A stretch of DNA of 64,000 bases from assembly GCA_030527645.1 (NCBI GenBank), contig JAUNAJ010000002.1, positions 127,089 to 191,088 on the forward strand, given 5' to 3'. The position numbers were made by a program, and so were the translations under genes. This DNA comes from Lachnospiraceae bacterium (GTDB taxonomy: Bacteria > Bacillota > Clostridia > Lachnospirales > Lachnospiraceae). Within the stretch, counting starts at the first letter, position 1. Each line of letters opens with the position of its first letter. Shown piece by piece: positions 8,604 to 17,783 of this stretch. Under the pieces are notes generated by a model. It did not search any database. It was not told where the DNA came from and saw nothing but the letters and a program-made list of their open reading frames with translations.

Positions 8604-9011
8604 ATGGAAGACTTCACCGTTACCGCCTCCATCGAACATCTGCAGGCCGTTACCGATCATGTGAATGAAAAACTGGAGAAGGCAGAATGCCCGCCAAAGG
8701 CTCTTGCACAGATCGATATTGCCATTGACGAAATTTTCAGCAATATCTGCCGCTATGCCTATGTATCGACAGAGGGAACCGCTGTGATCCGAACGGAGAT
8801 CGATCCCGAAACAGACACCGTCTCCCTCACCTTTTCCGATCAGGGAATTCCATGGAATCCCCTGGAGGCAGAGGAGCCGGACATCGCGGCATCCGCCGAG
8901 GACCGCCCCATCGGGGGGCTGGGATTATTCCTTGTGAAGAACCTGATGGATGAAGTGAACTACGAATATAAGGACGGCTGCAACAGGCTGACGATCAGGA
9001 AAAAACTATGA
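8604..9011 (+). CDS. RsbW/SpoIIAB-like anti-sigma serine kinase
   Basis: The ATG at 8604 follows GGGAG; the product is 135 residues. It is a single HATPase_c_2 domain. The N box is Glu43 to Asn47 (DEIFSNICRYAY), the G1 box is DQGIPWNP with Asp79, and the G2 box is GGLGLFLVKNLMD (about 104-116). Members bind a sigma factor or another target and phosphorylate a STAS antagonist. The stop overlaps the next start as ATGA, so it is translationally coupled to the PP2C phosphatase. The STAS protein at 1324-1635 is the obvious local substrate. No sigma-B/F-type sigma gene is in the neighbourhood, so the final target is unknown. Confidence 0.88.
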   Translation: MEDFTVTASIEHLQAVTDHVNEKLEKAECPPKALAQIDIAIDEIFSNICRYAYVSTEGTAVIRTEIDPETDTVSLTFSDQGIPWNPLEAEEPDIAASAEDRPIGGLGLFLVKNLMDEVNYEYKDGCNRLTIRKKL

Positions 9012-10630
9012 AGAAAAGAAAACTAACAGGAACACTTACCTTTGTCATCGTTGCCGGTATCATCCTGGCAATTCTTGTCATGCAGCTTGGGGCAGGAGCC
9101 ATCGGCTACCTGCAGTTTACCTGGTCACTGCGGTCTCAGTATCTGTCCACCGCAAACATGGTTGCCGTGGCTGCCTCTCACACCATCGATCCGGATCGGC
9201 TGGACGGCTATCTGGAGAGCAGAGAGACGGATGAGGAATACGAAAACACCATGGAACGGCTGCAGAATCTGGTGGATGCCTCCGCAAGCTATGTGATCTA
9301 TGCTGCAAAGGTGGATCTTGAAGCAAAGGAACGAATTTACGTGTATAACGTCGTAGGTGCAGGCTATGAGAGCTCCGGATACGAGCTTGGCTACACCTAC
9401 GGAATCAAGCCGGAGTATCTGGAGGATTATCAGGCTTTCGCCGATCATACGGATTCCGGACCCAGCAGTGTTTTTTTAGAAAATGAAGAAATCGGGCACT
9501 ATGTGACCACCACAGTCCCTCTCTATTATGACAGCGGAGAGCTGGCCGGGATCTGCGGTGTTGTAATGCCCATGACAGAGCTGTCTGCTGCCCGCAGAAA
9601 CTATCTGTTCAATCTGGCCTGCCTCGGACTTGCCTTATCCCTGACAGTAGGACTCGCCTGGTACTTCTTTATGCACCGCAGGCTGGTTCTTCCCATCCGG
9701 CAGATCACAGAGGAAACAAGAAGATTTTCCGAATCCGGAACAGAACCGTATCTTCCTCTTGCTGACCGGATCACCTCTCACAGTGAGATCAGTGAGCTGG
9801 CGGGACAGATCGATCGAATGGAGAGAAAGATCGTTTCTCATGTTGATGCGCTGCTTCGGCTGACAGCAGAAAAAAACAGGCTGCGAACCGAGCTGAATAT
9901 CGCTGAAAAAATACAGGAGGGCAACCTGCCCCGGATCAGAGAGGATTTTCCCGGTCGAAGGGAAATGTCTCTGTCCGCAGTCATGAAGCCGGCTCGTGAG
10001 GTGGGCGGTGACTTCTACGATTTTTACTTTATCGATGAGGATCACTTCGCCCTGATCATCGCCGATGTGTCCGGCAAGGGAATCCCTGCCGCACTGTTTA
10101 TGATGGTATCCAGAATCCTGATCAAGACAGAGTGTATGACCGGCTGCCTGAACCCCGGAACGATCCTTACAAACGTTAATCAGAAGCTCTGCGAAAACAA
10201 TGAGATCGACATGTTTGTCAGTGTCTGGCTGGGTATTCTGGAGCTGTCCACAGGAACTGTCACTGCCTCTAATGCAGGACACGAATACCCCCTTCTCGGA
10301 GGCTCCTGCGGACCGGTTCAGATCCTGAAGGATAAGCACGGTCTGGTGCTTGGCGCCATGACGGGAATCAAAGAAACCAGCTACAGCTTCACCATGAAGC
10401 CGGGAGACACCCTGTTCCTTCTGACAGACGGAATCCCGGAGGCGGTCAATTCCCGCAGAGAGCAGTTTGGAATGGAACGGCTGCAGCAGACGGTCAGCAG
10501 CTGCTGCTCGGAAGCCCCCGCCGCCATCATCGATCGGGTATTGGACGCAGTCGATGCATTTACAGGCGAGGAAGAGCAGTTTGATGACACCACTGCTTTA
10601 TGCGTAAAATATCACGGTTCTCCCGTGTGA
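9008..10630 (+). CDS. Membrane PP2C (SpoIIE/RsbU-type) phosphatase with extracellular sensor
   Basis: 540 residues. TM1 is at about 9-33, an extracytoplasmic region of about 165 residues follows, and TM2 is at about 198-220. Next come a HAMP domain (about 220-275), a short coiled coil, and a SpoIIE-type PP2C domain from about 300 to the end. Metal-binding acidic residues are visible in VGGDFYDF, DVSGKGIPAALF, LLTDGIPEA and FDDTTALCV. The extracellular part resembles Cache-type sensors (VSLYY-like strand TTVPLYYDSGELAGICGVV). In the known pathway it dephosphorylates the STAS protein after sensing a signal. It is coupled to the kinase gene by a 4-base overlap and ends at a perfect hairpin. Confidence 0.9.
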   Translation: MKKRKLTGTLTFVIVAGIILAILVMQLGAGAIGYLQFTWSLRSQYLSTANMVAVAASHTIDPDRLDGYLESRETDEEYENTMERLQNLVDASASYVIYAAKVDLEAKERIYVYNVVGAGYESSGYELGYTYGIKPEYLEDYQAFADHTDSGPSSVFLENEEIGHYVTTTVPLYYDSGELAGICGVVMPMTELSAARRNYLFNLACLGLALSLTVGLAWYFFMHRRLVLPIRQITEETRRFSESGTEPYLPLADRITSHSEISELAGQIDRMERKIVSHVDALLRLTAEKNRLRTELNIAEKIQEGNLPRIREDFPGRREMSLSAVMKPAREVGGDFYDFYFIDEDHFALIIADVSGKGIPAALFMMVSRILIKTECMTGCLNPGTILTNVNQKLCENNEIDMFVSVWLGILELSTGTVTASNAGHEYPLLGGSCGPVQILKDKHGLVLGAMTGIKETSYSFTMKPGDTLFLLTDGIPEAVNSRREQFGMERLQQTVSSCCSEAPAAIIDRVLDAVDAFTGEEEQFDDTTALCVKYHGSPV

Positions 10631-10640
10631 TCACAACAGA

Positions 10641-10690
10641 AAATGCCATACAGCACCTGTCTTCCCTGCAGGTGCTGTATGGCATTTCTA
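10641..10690. terminator. Bidirectional terminator between PP2C gene and recQ
   Basis: Perfect 19-base arms (10641-10659, 10669-10687) flank a 9-base loop. Converging genes end on each side. Confidence 0.85.
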
Positions 10691-10704
10691 CCTGGTGAAC
10701 TGCA

Positions 10705-13119
10705 TCATTTTGTAAACCGCTCCACCAGCATGCGCTGGATCTGTTCCGGGTACTTCAAAACCGTATAGGGCGTGCCCTTCTGTCCGACCCTGTCCTCGGT
10801 CAGGATCCCCTTCTCCCGTCCCAGCTCCGTTGTGTCCTTCGCATAGGGTCCTTTTTCCGGACTGTTTATAATATACCCCTCTGTCAGCAGAATCTCTGTG
10901 AGCATGACGGTGGTCGGCTTTTTTACCTCCTCCCGCAGGCAGATTCGCCTCATCTCATCCCTGATCTCGGAAATCAGGTGGAATTCCCGGTATTCATACT
11001 GCTCAGCCTCCTCAGGAAGGAGATGGAAATCTAATTTTTTTCTTGATCTCCTGGCTTTTTGCGGCTGTTCCTCTGACCTGTCCGCAGTCACCTCCGCCTT
11101 TCTTTGCAGCAGATCCGGTTCCTCTTCCGCGAAATCCCGGATCGCATTCAGAAACTGACCTCCGTATTTCAGCATCTTGTGGGCGCCGACTCCCGATACC
11201 TGCAGCATTTCTTCATCGGCTGTGGGAACCTTGACCGCCATATCCACCAAGGTCTTGTCACTGAACACAATATACGGCGGCACATGCTCCTCCCTGGCTA
11301 TTGAGAGCCGCACAGCCTTCAGCTGATCCAGCAGACGATAACCGGCAGAAGTAAGATCGCTCATGCCGCCGGTTCGTTTTTTCGACTGTGCCTGGTTTCC
11401 GGCTGCTTTATCCTCGTCTGTAATCTTGATCAGCACCTTCGTGTCTGCTTCCTTCAGCCTGCGGATATCCCCCAGCTTCAGCACACGATAGCTGCCGGTG
11501 ATCAGATACCCCTCCAGAAGGAGCTGCTCCACCAGCCGAAGCAGAAGACTGCGGCTGCTGTCCGCAAGAGCTCCATAGGATTGATATGCATCAGCTCCCA
11601 CTTCCTTCAGCCTTGCTGTTTTTGCTCCCAGCAGCGTATCGATAATAATGTTTTTTCCGAAACGGCCTCTGGCCTCATAGACACAGTTGATCATCTTCTT
11701 CGCCGCATCGGTCATGTCAACGGTCTCGAATTCACGCCGGCAGTTTCCGCAGTTCTCACAGGGCTGTCCCGGCTGCTCTCCGAAATAGTTCAGTATGTAA
11801 TTACGCAGACATTCTGTGGTATAGCAGTACTGCTCCATCACCTGCAGTCTCTGCTGATCTCTCTGCCGCACCGCCTGCTGTACCTCCGGCTCCATGTCCG
11901 CCAGGATCTTATGCTCCAGCAGAAATCTCTGAATGATAAGATCCTGTGGCGAATACAGCAGAATACATGCAGAATCCAGACCGTCCCTGCCGGCACGGCC
12001 TGCCTCCTGGTAGTAATTCTCCATACTCTGGGGCATGTTGTAGTGGATCACAAATCGTACATTGGATTTGTCTATGCCCATGCCAAAGGCATTGGTGGCC
12101 ACCACGATTTTCTTGTAGTCATAGACAAAGTCGTTCTGCATCTGCTTCCGCTCACTTCCGCTCATTCCGGCATGGTATCTCGCCGCCTCAATGCCGCCGG
12201 CTCTCAGAAGCGTGTACAGCTGATCCACATTCTTTCTGGTGGCGCAGTAGATGATTCCGCTTTCCTCCGGATGTTCCCGGATATAGTTCAGCACCGCCTG
12301 GGTCTTATCCTTTGGCTTCTCCACCTGAAAAAACAGATTCTCCCTGTCAAAGCCCGTCACCAGCACAAAGGGATCCTTAAGGCCCAGGGTGCAGACAATA
12401 TCCTCCCGCACGATCTCCGTTGCCGTGGCGGTAAATGCACTGAGGATCGGCCGCTGTTCCAGTGATTGGATGAATTCGATGATCTTCATATAGCTTGGCC
12501 GGAAATCCTGTCCCCACTGGGAGATGCAGTGTGCCTCATCCACCGTGACCATCGCGATCGAAACACGTTTTGCAAACTGCAGAAACCGCTGATTCTCCAG
12601 CCGCTCCGGGGCAGCATACAGAAGCTTCACCTGCCCCCGTTCCGCCCTGTCCAGAGTCTCATAAAACTCCAGCTCCGACAGGGAGCTGTTGATATACGCT
12701 GCCGGTACTCCCGCCCCCTGCAGTGCCTGAACCTGGTCCTGCATCAGAGAGATCAAAGGAGAGATCACCAGTGTCAGACCCGGCAGAAGCAATGCAGGGA
12801 TCTGATAACATAGGGATTTTCCCGCGCCTGTAGGCATGACCGCCAGAAGATCTCTGCCCTGCAGAATCCGGTCAATAATTTCCCTCTGCCCCGAACGAAA
12901 GGCAGCATATCCGAAAAAAGTCCGAAGTGCCTCCTCCGGGGTCTCAGGCAGATGAACCGGTTCCTCGGTCCTCTCTTCAAAATAGTCAGGAACAGGATCA
13001 TATTCCCGGTCATATTCCGGAATCTCTTCCGGAACATATTCCTGCTCCGGCTCGCTCTCTGCCATGTCGAACAAATAGTCCCATGACGAATCCACTGGTG
13101 CAAAATCTTCTTTATCCAT
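10705..13119 (-). CDS. recQ: RecQ-family ATP-dependent DNA helicase
   Basis: The start is the ATG at 13119 after GAGGAAAGG; the product is 804 residues. After an acidic N-terminal extension of about 60 residues come the helicase core with Walker A (MPTGAGKSLCYQIP) and a DEAH box (VTVDEAHCISQWGQDFRPSY), helicase C (GFATNAFGMGIDKS-type block and QEAGRAGRDG), the RQC zinc site (CLRNYI then CENCGNC) and an HRDC domain (PPYIVFSDKTLVDMA, SGVGAHKMLKYG). A further C-terminal region of about 130 residues contains a second helical unit (VMLTEILLTEGYI) seen in some Clostridial RecQ proteins. It acts in recombination and fork repair. The gene is monocistronic. Confidence 0.93.
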   Translation of the reverse strand: MDKEDFAPVDSSWDYLFDMAESEPEQEYVPEEIPEYDREYDPVPDYFEERTEEPVHLPETPEEALRTFFGYAAFRSGQREIIDRILQGRDLLAVMPTGAGKSLCYQIPALLLPGLTLVISPLISLMQDQVQALQGAGVPAAYINSSLSELEFYETLDRAERGQVKLLYAAPERLENQRFLQFAKRVSIAMVTVDEAHCISQWGQDFRPSYMKIIEFIQSLEQRPILSAFTATATEIVREDIVCTLGLKDPFVLVTGFDRENLFFQVEKPKDKTQAVLNYIREHPEESGIIYCATRKNVDQLYTLLRAGGIEAARYHAGMSGSERKQMQNDFVYDYKKIVVATNAFGMGIDKSNVRFVIHYNMPQSMENYYQEAGRAGRDGLDSACILLYSPQDLIIQRFLLEHKILADMEPEVQQAVRQRDQQRLQVMEQYCYTTECLRNYILNYFGEQPGQPCENCGNCRREFETVDMTDAAKKMINCVYEARGRFGKNIIIDTLLGAKTARLKEVGADAYQSYGALADSSRSLLLRLVEQLLLEGYLITGSYRVLKLGDIRRLKEADTKVLIKITDEDKAAGNQAQSKKRTGGMSDLTSAGYRLLDQLKAVRLSIAREEHVPPYIVFSDKTLVDMAVKVPTADEEMLQVSGVGAHKMLKYGGQFLNAIRDFAEEEPDLLQRKAEVTADRSEEQPQKARRSRKKLDFHLLPEEAEQYEYREFHLISEIRDEMRRICLREEVKKPTTVMLTEILLTEGYIINSPEKGPYAKDTTELGREKGILTEDRVGQKGTPYTVLKYPEQIQRMLVERFTK

Positions 13120-13340
13120 ATATCTTAAACCTTTCCTCTCTCTTCCCCGGATATCCATCCCTGACTGAATTATAATTTGTACCGCCACTTCCTTCAATAT
13201 GCTTCGCTGTTTTTATCAGCCACTCACTCCAAAGAATTACTGTTCACGGGAAAAACTGACCGAGGAGGAAATTCCCTTTATTTCTGATGGACTTGCAGCG
13301 TATTGACTGCATCTGCGTGTTGGAATACTACAAATTTGCA

Positions 13341-13392
13341 AAAAATGGGGCTGCTGCACAAGCGTTTATTTGACGCTTGTGCGGCAGCCCCA
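13341..13392 (-). terminator. Terminator of the ECF sigma/anti-sigma operon
   Basis: Nineteen-base arms (13348-13366, 13374-13392, one G-T pair) are followed, in minus-strand direction, by a run of T (complement of AAAAAA at 13341-13346). Confidence 0.85.
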
Positions 13393-13473
13393 CTTGGTTC
13401 TATTACAATCTTCCTCCTCGTCCAATGAAAAAGACCGATCCGCAATGTACCATAAGAAAACGAGAAAACTGAT

Positions 13474-14898
13474 TCAGGATTTCCAGGAAATATCAACCAG
13501 ACCATCATTAATCATAGCATCTGTAAATTCGAATCCCTCACCATCGGTCAGACTCAGATACAGATGCTCGGCTTCCGTTTCATTCACGATCCAGGCCATA
13601 TGGATCTGAACACTTTCTCCTGCCTTTAATTCAGGAATGTAATTTCCACCATCACCATAATCATCAGTTACGGTACTATACCAGGCTGTATGTGCAGCCC
13701 CCTTCCAGTCAATACGTTCATATCCGTCTCCGAACTGCTCTCTGGGGTTGAAAATCTGATACCTTCCATCCTTCTGATACAGCAAAACAAGGTTACCGTT
13801 GTATACAATATGACTGAGATCCTTCTCCGATGTATTCGTATAGGTTACTGTGGCATATACCAGTTTCTGCGGTACACTTTCTGTCTTAACAAGTTCATTG
13901 GTTGTATCAACACCGTCACCGAATTGGATATAATACAAGGTATTCGGAACCAGCTTTCCATCTTCACTAACTGCTGCTCTCCAAACCTCCGGAACAAGAT
14001 CGGGATCCAGCAGCTGCAGATCATCCGCAATTTGAACAGAATCCACACATACCTCCAGCTGTTCCTCAGAAAACGTACCGTCGGAATTCATCCCGAATCC
14101 TATAACAGGGAAGCTGTTTCCAATCGGATGCACCTTCAATTTGTCCTCGGCAAGATAATCTGTATAATGTTCATCCACGGTCTGTCCGAATAATTCACTC
14201 CAGGTTAATCCATATTTCGTATCGAGCATAGCTTCACCTGCAGTCAGCTGAAGATGTTCAGTCACCTGAAACACTTCCTCTTTTTCCACATCGGCGCCTG
14301 CAAATATTACAACTGCCTGATAGAACTCGGGACAAAACAGATAGATTCTCTGGGTATAAGCTCCGTTTCCCACCAGTTCGTTATATCGCAGATAAACTCC
14401 TGCATAATCACCGAAGATCCTCTCTTCCGTATCTACGGCATTTTTCTCCAGAAGAACCTGCTCATAATCCTCCCGGTCCAACAGAACTTTCGCAAAAGCA
14501 AACCCTCCTGTATGATTGCTGTCACTGTAGGAAATGTGAGTCGAATCTGTCCATTCCATTCCCTCCGGAATATACTCTGCATCTATGTTGATCACAGGAA
14601 CCTGCGCCGGAAGTTCAACTGCTGCATCTCCCTGTACATCAAGAGCAGCACCGTACGCTCCCTTCTTTTCAATAAGAACCTTATATACCTGCACACCTGC
14701 ATAGGTCAGGGTAGACATACCCAGCAGCCCTGCAAGAAGGATTCCGGCTGCTTTCATTCCTGACCATCTTAAATTCCGTCTCACCGGAATATCTTCTACC
14801 GTCGGATTCTGTACCTGCTTTTCTACTTCCTGCACAATCATCTGATGAATGTAGTCGGGCGTTTCCGGGATATGGTTTTTCATGTCTTCAGGTCTCAT
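13474..14898 (-). CDS. Membrane anti-sigma-like protein (DUF4367/DUF4179-type)
   Basis: The start is the ATG at 14898 after GGGAGGGAG; the product is 474 residues. The N-terminal cytoplasmic part (MRPEDMKNHIPETPDYIHQM) resembles the sigma-binding segment of Clostridial anti-sigma factors. One membrane helix (about residues 52-72, GILLAGLLGMSTLTYAGV) is followed by a large extracellular region. That region contains a DUF4367-like unit (AEYIPEGMEWTDSTHISY) and a C-terminal beta-sandwich of the kind that responds to envelope conditions. The gene overlaps the ECF sigma gene by 11 bases and is cotranscribed with it. The signal sensed is unknown. Confidence 0.78.
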   Translation of the reverse strand: MRPEDMKNHIPETPDYIHQMIVQEVEKQVQNPTVEDIPVRRNLRWSGMKAAGILLAGLLGMSTLTYAGVQVYKVLIEKKGAYGAALDVQGDAAVELPAQVPVINIDAEYIPEGMEWTDSTHISYSDSNHTGGFAFAKVLLDREDYEQVLLEKNAVDTEERIFGDYAGVYLRYNELVGNGAYTQRIYLFCPEFYQAVVIFAGADVEKEEVFQVTEHLQLTAGEAMLDTKYGLTWSELFGQTVDEHYTDYLAEDKLKVHPIGNSFPVIGFGMNSDGTFSEEQLEVCVDSVQIADDLQLLDPDLVPEVWRAAVSEDGKLVPNTLYYIQFGDGVDTTNELVKTESVPQKLVYATVTYTNTSEKDLSHIVYNGNLVLLYQKDGRYQIFNPREQFGDGYERIDWKGAAHTAWYSTVTDDYGDGGNYIPELKAGESVQIHMAWIVNETEAEHLYLSLTDGEGFEFTDAMINDGLVDISWKS

Positions 14899-15379
14899 AA
14901 CTCTCCCTCCCTTCCAGCAAATCAATTCTTAACTTTCCTCTGGCTCTCGCCAGTCTCTTCTGTACAGCGCCTTCCGAAACGGAAAGAATCTGCGCAATCT
15001 CCCTGATACTGAAGCCTTCCAAATAATATAAGACAAGCGGCATCCGCAGTTCCTCCTTCAGGGCATCCAGAGCCCTGTACAGATCCAGATACTCATCATT
15101 CTTTTCTGTCCCCCATTCTCCGCTTTCCTTGGCATACTCCAGAGGAACAAATCTTCCGGATTTCCTTAACATGGAATAGCACTCATTAATCAGAATACGA
15201 ATCAGCCATGTTTTGGCAAATCTGTCATTCCGCAGAGTATTGATCTTCGAAAATGCTTTCACAATTGTTTCCTGTATCGCATCTGCACAGTCCTGATCAT
15301 CATACAGGATTGTTTTTGCCGTGGAATACAATTGCCTCTCCGAATCAAGGATCAGATCTCCCAATTGTTCCCTTGTCAT
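14888..15379 (-). CDS. ECF-family RNA polymerase sigma factor
   Basis: The start is the ATG at 15379 after AAAGGAGG; the product is 163 residues. Region 2 (QDCADAIQETIVKAFSKI, FAKTWLIRILINECYSMLRK) and region 4 (LPL-type LRMPLVLYYLEGFSIREIA, VSEGAVQKRLARARGKLR) are both intact and joined by a short linker, which is the ECF architecture. The cognate anti-sigma gene overlaps downstream. A CGTCTAAT-type promoter stands about 40 bases upstream, suggesting autoregulation. Confidence 0.93.
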   Translation of the reverse strand: MTREQLGDLILDSERQLYSTAKTILYDDQDCADAIQETIVKAFSKINTLRNDRFAKTWLIRILINECYSMLRKSGRFVPLEYAKESGEWGTEKNDEYLDLYRALDALKEELRMPLVLYYLEGFSIREIAQILSVSEGAVQKRLARARGKLRIDLLEGRESYET

Positions 15380-15416
15380 ATGGTTACCTCCTTTCCTCTT
15401 TATTGTTTCTTTATAC

Positions 15417-15446
15417 ATTAGACGGTTCAGCTCCTGAAAATATCCC
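15417..15446 (-). promoter_or_regulatory. Candidate autoregulated ECF promoter
   Basis: Read on the minus strand, GGGATATTTT (15446-15437) is followed after 12 bases by CGTCTAAT (15424-15417). This resembles the Clostridial ECF consensus TGAAACTTTT...CGTCTAAT, with the -10 part matching fully and the -35 part partly. Confidence 0.6.
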
Positions 15447-15465
15447 GCTAAAATTTTATTTTTTC

Positions 15466-15503
15466 AGAAAAAAATCCACCTGTCCGATCTCTCAGACAGG
15501 TGG
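15466..15503 (-). terminator. Terminator of the FecCD-type importer operon
   Basis: The stem CCACCTGTC/GACAGGTGG (15476-15484, 15495-15503) is followed on the minus strand by a T-rich run (complement of AAAAAAA at 15468-15474). Confidence 0.75.
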
Positions 15504-15588
15504 TTCCGAAGTTATTTCTTATCAGGCAGAAAAGCCATCCATAATGGCAGCGTAAATATCTGATCCATGTCACACTCAATCTATCCTC

Positions 15589-16686
15589 TTAAGAACTGAT
15601 CAGTTTTCCACAATCTCGCGCAAATTTCCTTAACTCATCCACACGCTTATTGCAGCTGCCCGCAGGAACACCCGCGTCAATGACAGTCTCACAGCCCTCA
15701 ATGACCGCCTTCGCCCTGTTGAAGGCCTCCTCTGAGATTTCTTCAAAGGGTTTCTCGGACACAACCTCCGACGCCAGCAGCCTTGCCAGCCGGTAATCCA
15801 CATCGTTTTCATACAGAATGCCTGCAGCGAAGGGAATCCCCTGCTTCTGCAGATTCCGGAATACCGGAATACCGGTGCCGGCTCCGCAGAGCACAAAGGT
15901 TTTCGCCTCTCCCTCCGGCCGGGGCAGCTCAATGCTGCCGAACAGCGGATCAAAGAATCCGTTGTCAATTTCATACAGGCTGCGGATCTTCTGTTCCTCA
16001 AAAATCTCCTCCGGTGTTCCGTAATGCACCGTATGGTCACCCTTTACGCAGAGAACCTTATCGGAGATCTTCTCTGCCAGATCAATCTCATGGAGGGACA
16101 TGATCACCGTTATATTGTTCTTCTTAGCCATCCGTTTCAGGATAGCCAGCAGCTCCAGCTTGTGCCTGATATCCAGGAAGGAGGTTGGCTCATCCAGAAT
16201 GATGATCTCCGGTTCCTGGCAGATGGCCCTTGCCAGCAGCACCCTCTGCCGCTGTCCGTCACTGATGGCATCAAAATCTCTTTCGCCCAGATCAGCCGCA
16301 TGGACTGCTGCCAGCGCCGCATCCACCTTTTCCTCGTCCTCCCGGGAAAGAATGCCCAGCCGTCCGGTGTAGGGGTACCGGCCTGTTGCCACAATATCAT
16401 GGCAAGTCATCAGCTCCGGCTTCAGCCGCTCCGTCAGCACCACTGCCATCTTCGTGGACATCTCCTTATAGGACATGGCTTCCAGATTATTGCTGTCGAA
16501 GACCACCTTGCCGCCGATCAGCTTCAGCTGTCTTGTAATACTTTTTAAAATCGTAGACTTGCCCGAACCATTGGGGCCGATCAGAGTTACGATCTCACCT
16601 TTTTTGATCTCGATATTGATATCGTCGATCAGTGTTTTTCCGTTATAGCCGACGGAAAGGGCATCCATAGAAAAGTACGTACTCAT
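15589..16686 (-). CDS. FecE/BtuD-type ABC importer ATPase with C-terminal extension
   Basis: 365 residues, about 100 more than a plain FecE/BtuD ATPase. The ATPase part (about 1-245) has Walker A (GPNGSGKST), a signature reading ISDGQRQR with Asp in place of the first Gly, Walker B (IIILDEPTSFLD) and the H-loop (SLHEID). Residues about 260-365 form a separate alpha/beta domain (TFVLCGAGTGIPVF, AAGILYENDVDY, VIDAGVPAGSCNKR). A similar tail is known on archaeal cobalamin-transport ATPases, so a corrinoid, haem or siderophore substrate is plausible, but this is inference. It starts five bases after the permease stop. Confidence 0.85.
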   Translation of the reverse strand: MSTYFSMDALSVGYNGKTLIDDINIEIKKGEIVTLIGPNGSGKSTILKSITRQLKLIGGKVVFDSNNLEAMSYKEMSTKMAVVLTERLKPELMTCHDIVATGRYPYTGRLGILSREDEEKVDAALAAVHAADLGERDFDAISDGQRQRVLLARAICQEPEIIILDEPTSFLDIRHKLELLAILKRMAKKNNITVIMSLHEIDLAEKISDKVLCVKGDHTVHYGTPEEIFEEQKIRSLYEIDNGFFDPLFGSIELPRPEGEAKTFVLCGAGTGIPVFRNLQKQGIPFAAGILYENDVDYRLARLLASEVVSEKPFEEISEEAFNRAKAVIEGCETVIDAGVPAGSCNKRVDELRKFARDCGKLISS

Positions 16687-16691
16687 ATCCG

Positions 16692-17783
16692 TCAGTGTCC
16701 TCTCTTTCTCTTCAGCATCATGAATATTACCACCGGCGCGCCGAATATAGAGGTCACCGTACTGATATTCAGCTCCGTGGGAGCAAATGCCATTCTTGCG
16801 ATCAGGTCACAGCCCATACAGAACACCGCTCCGCCCAGGAAGCAGCCCGGAATGACGATCAAAGGCTTTGCTGTATTCAGCCCCCGCTTTACCAGGAAGG
16901 GAACTGCAATACCCACGAAGGAGATGGGTCCTGCAAATGCCGTCACCGTTGCAGACAGAAAGCTTGACAGCAGGATCAGGGCCACCCGGAACAGCCGGAT
17001 ATTTACACCCATGCTCTGAGCATAGGCCTCGCCCAGCTGATAAGCGCCGATAGGCTTGGCCATACAGAATACCAGCACAAAGGTAATGCCGATCACCACC
17101 GCTGCAATGGCCACATTGCTCCAGTTCATACCGGAGAAGCTTCCCAATGACCAGCCTCTTAAGTTTACAATATCGGAATCCTCCGCAAAGGTAACCACAA
17201 AGTCTGTCACCGCATTGCAGATGTAGCCGATCATAATTCCGGCAACCAGAAGGATCGACATACTGTGAATCCGTTTGGCGAACAGCAGAATAAATCCGAT
17301 GGACATCATGGAGCCTGCGAATGCAGCCACGATCAGAGCATAGGAGGACACCGTACCGATCTTCTCAAGAAATATGATCATGGTCAGTGCCACCACCATC
17401 TTGGCTCCCGAAGAGATTCCCAGCACGAAGGGACCCGCAATCGGATTATCGAAGAAGGTCTGGAGCAGAAAGCCTGCCAACGCCAGTGCTCCTCCGAGAA
17501 TGGCCGCCATCAGAATTCGCGGAAGACGGATCTTCCAGATAATATTGTACTCCGTGGCATCTCCCGCCTTCAGAAAGATGATCTTCAGAATCCTCGATAC
17601 AGAGATATGCACATTACCCGTATTGATATTCAAAATCGTAATAAAAATACATGCTGCGATCATCGCGGCAAACACCAGAAAATATCTGGAGCGTTTGCGG
17701 AAATTTTCATTGTGAAAGGAGCCCTCCTGCCGCTTCGCAGAATCATTTTGCTCTGCCTTCAGACCCCTTTTTTCCTCACTCAC
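16692..17783 (-). CDS. FecCD/BtuC-family ABC importer permease
   Basis: 363 residues with about nine to ten membrane helices and the FecCD motif blocks (RLPRILMAAILGGALALAG, QTFFDNPIAGPFVLGISSGA, GPISFVGIAVPFLVKR). It starts with GTG at 17783, overlapping the stop of the preceding small gene by four bases (GTGA), so translation is probably coupled. The family imports iron-siderophore, haem or vitamin B12. No substrate-binding lipoprotein gene is present in the operon, so the importer must use one encoded elsewhere. Confidence 0.9.
   Translation of the reverse strand: MSEEKRGLKAEQNDSAKRQEGSFHNENFRKRSRYFLVFAAMIAACIFITILNINTGNVHISVSRILKIIFLKAGDATEYNIIWKIRLPRILMAAILGGALALAGFLLQTFFDNPIAGPFVLGISSGAKMVVALTMIIFLEKIGTVSSYALIVAAFAGSMMSIGFILLFAKRIHSMSILLVAGIMIGYICNAVTDFVVTFAEDSDIVNLRGWSLGSFSGMNWSNVAIAAVVIGITFVLVFCMAKPIGAYQLGEAYAQSMGVNIRLFRVALILLSSFLSATVTAFAGPISFVGIAVPFLVKRGLNTAKPLIVIPGCFLGGAVFCMGCDLIARMAFAPTELNISTVTSIFGAPVVIFMMLKRKRGH

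Noticed and set aside
14888..15379. The ECF sigma factor as target of the RsbW-like kinase
   Set aside because: ECF sigma factors are controlled by their own membrane anti-sigma protein, encoded here by the overlapping gene; RsbW-like kinases act on sigma-B/F types.
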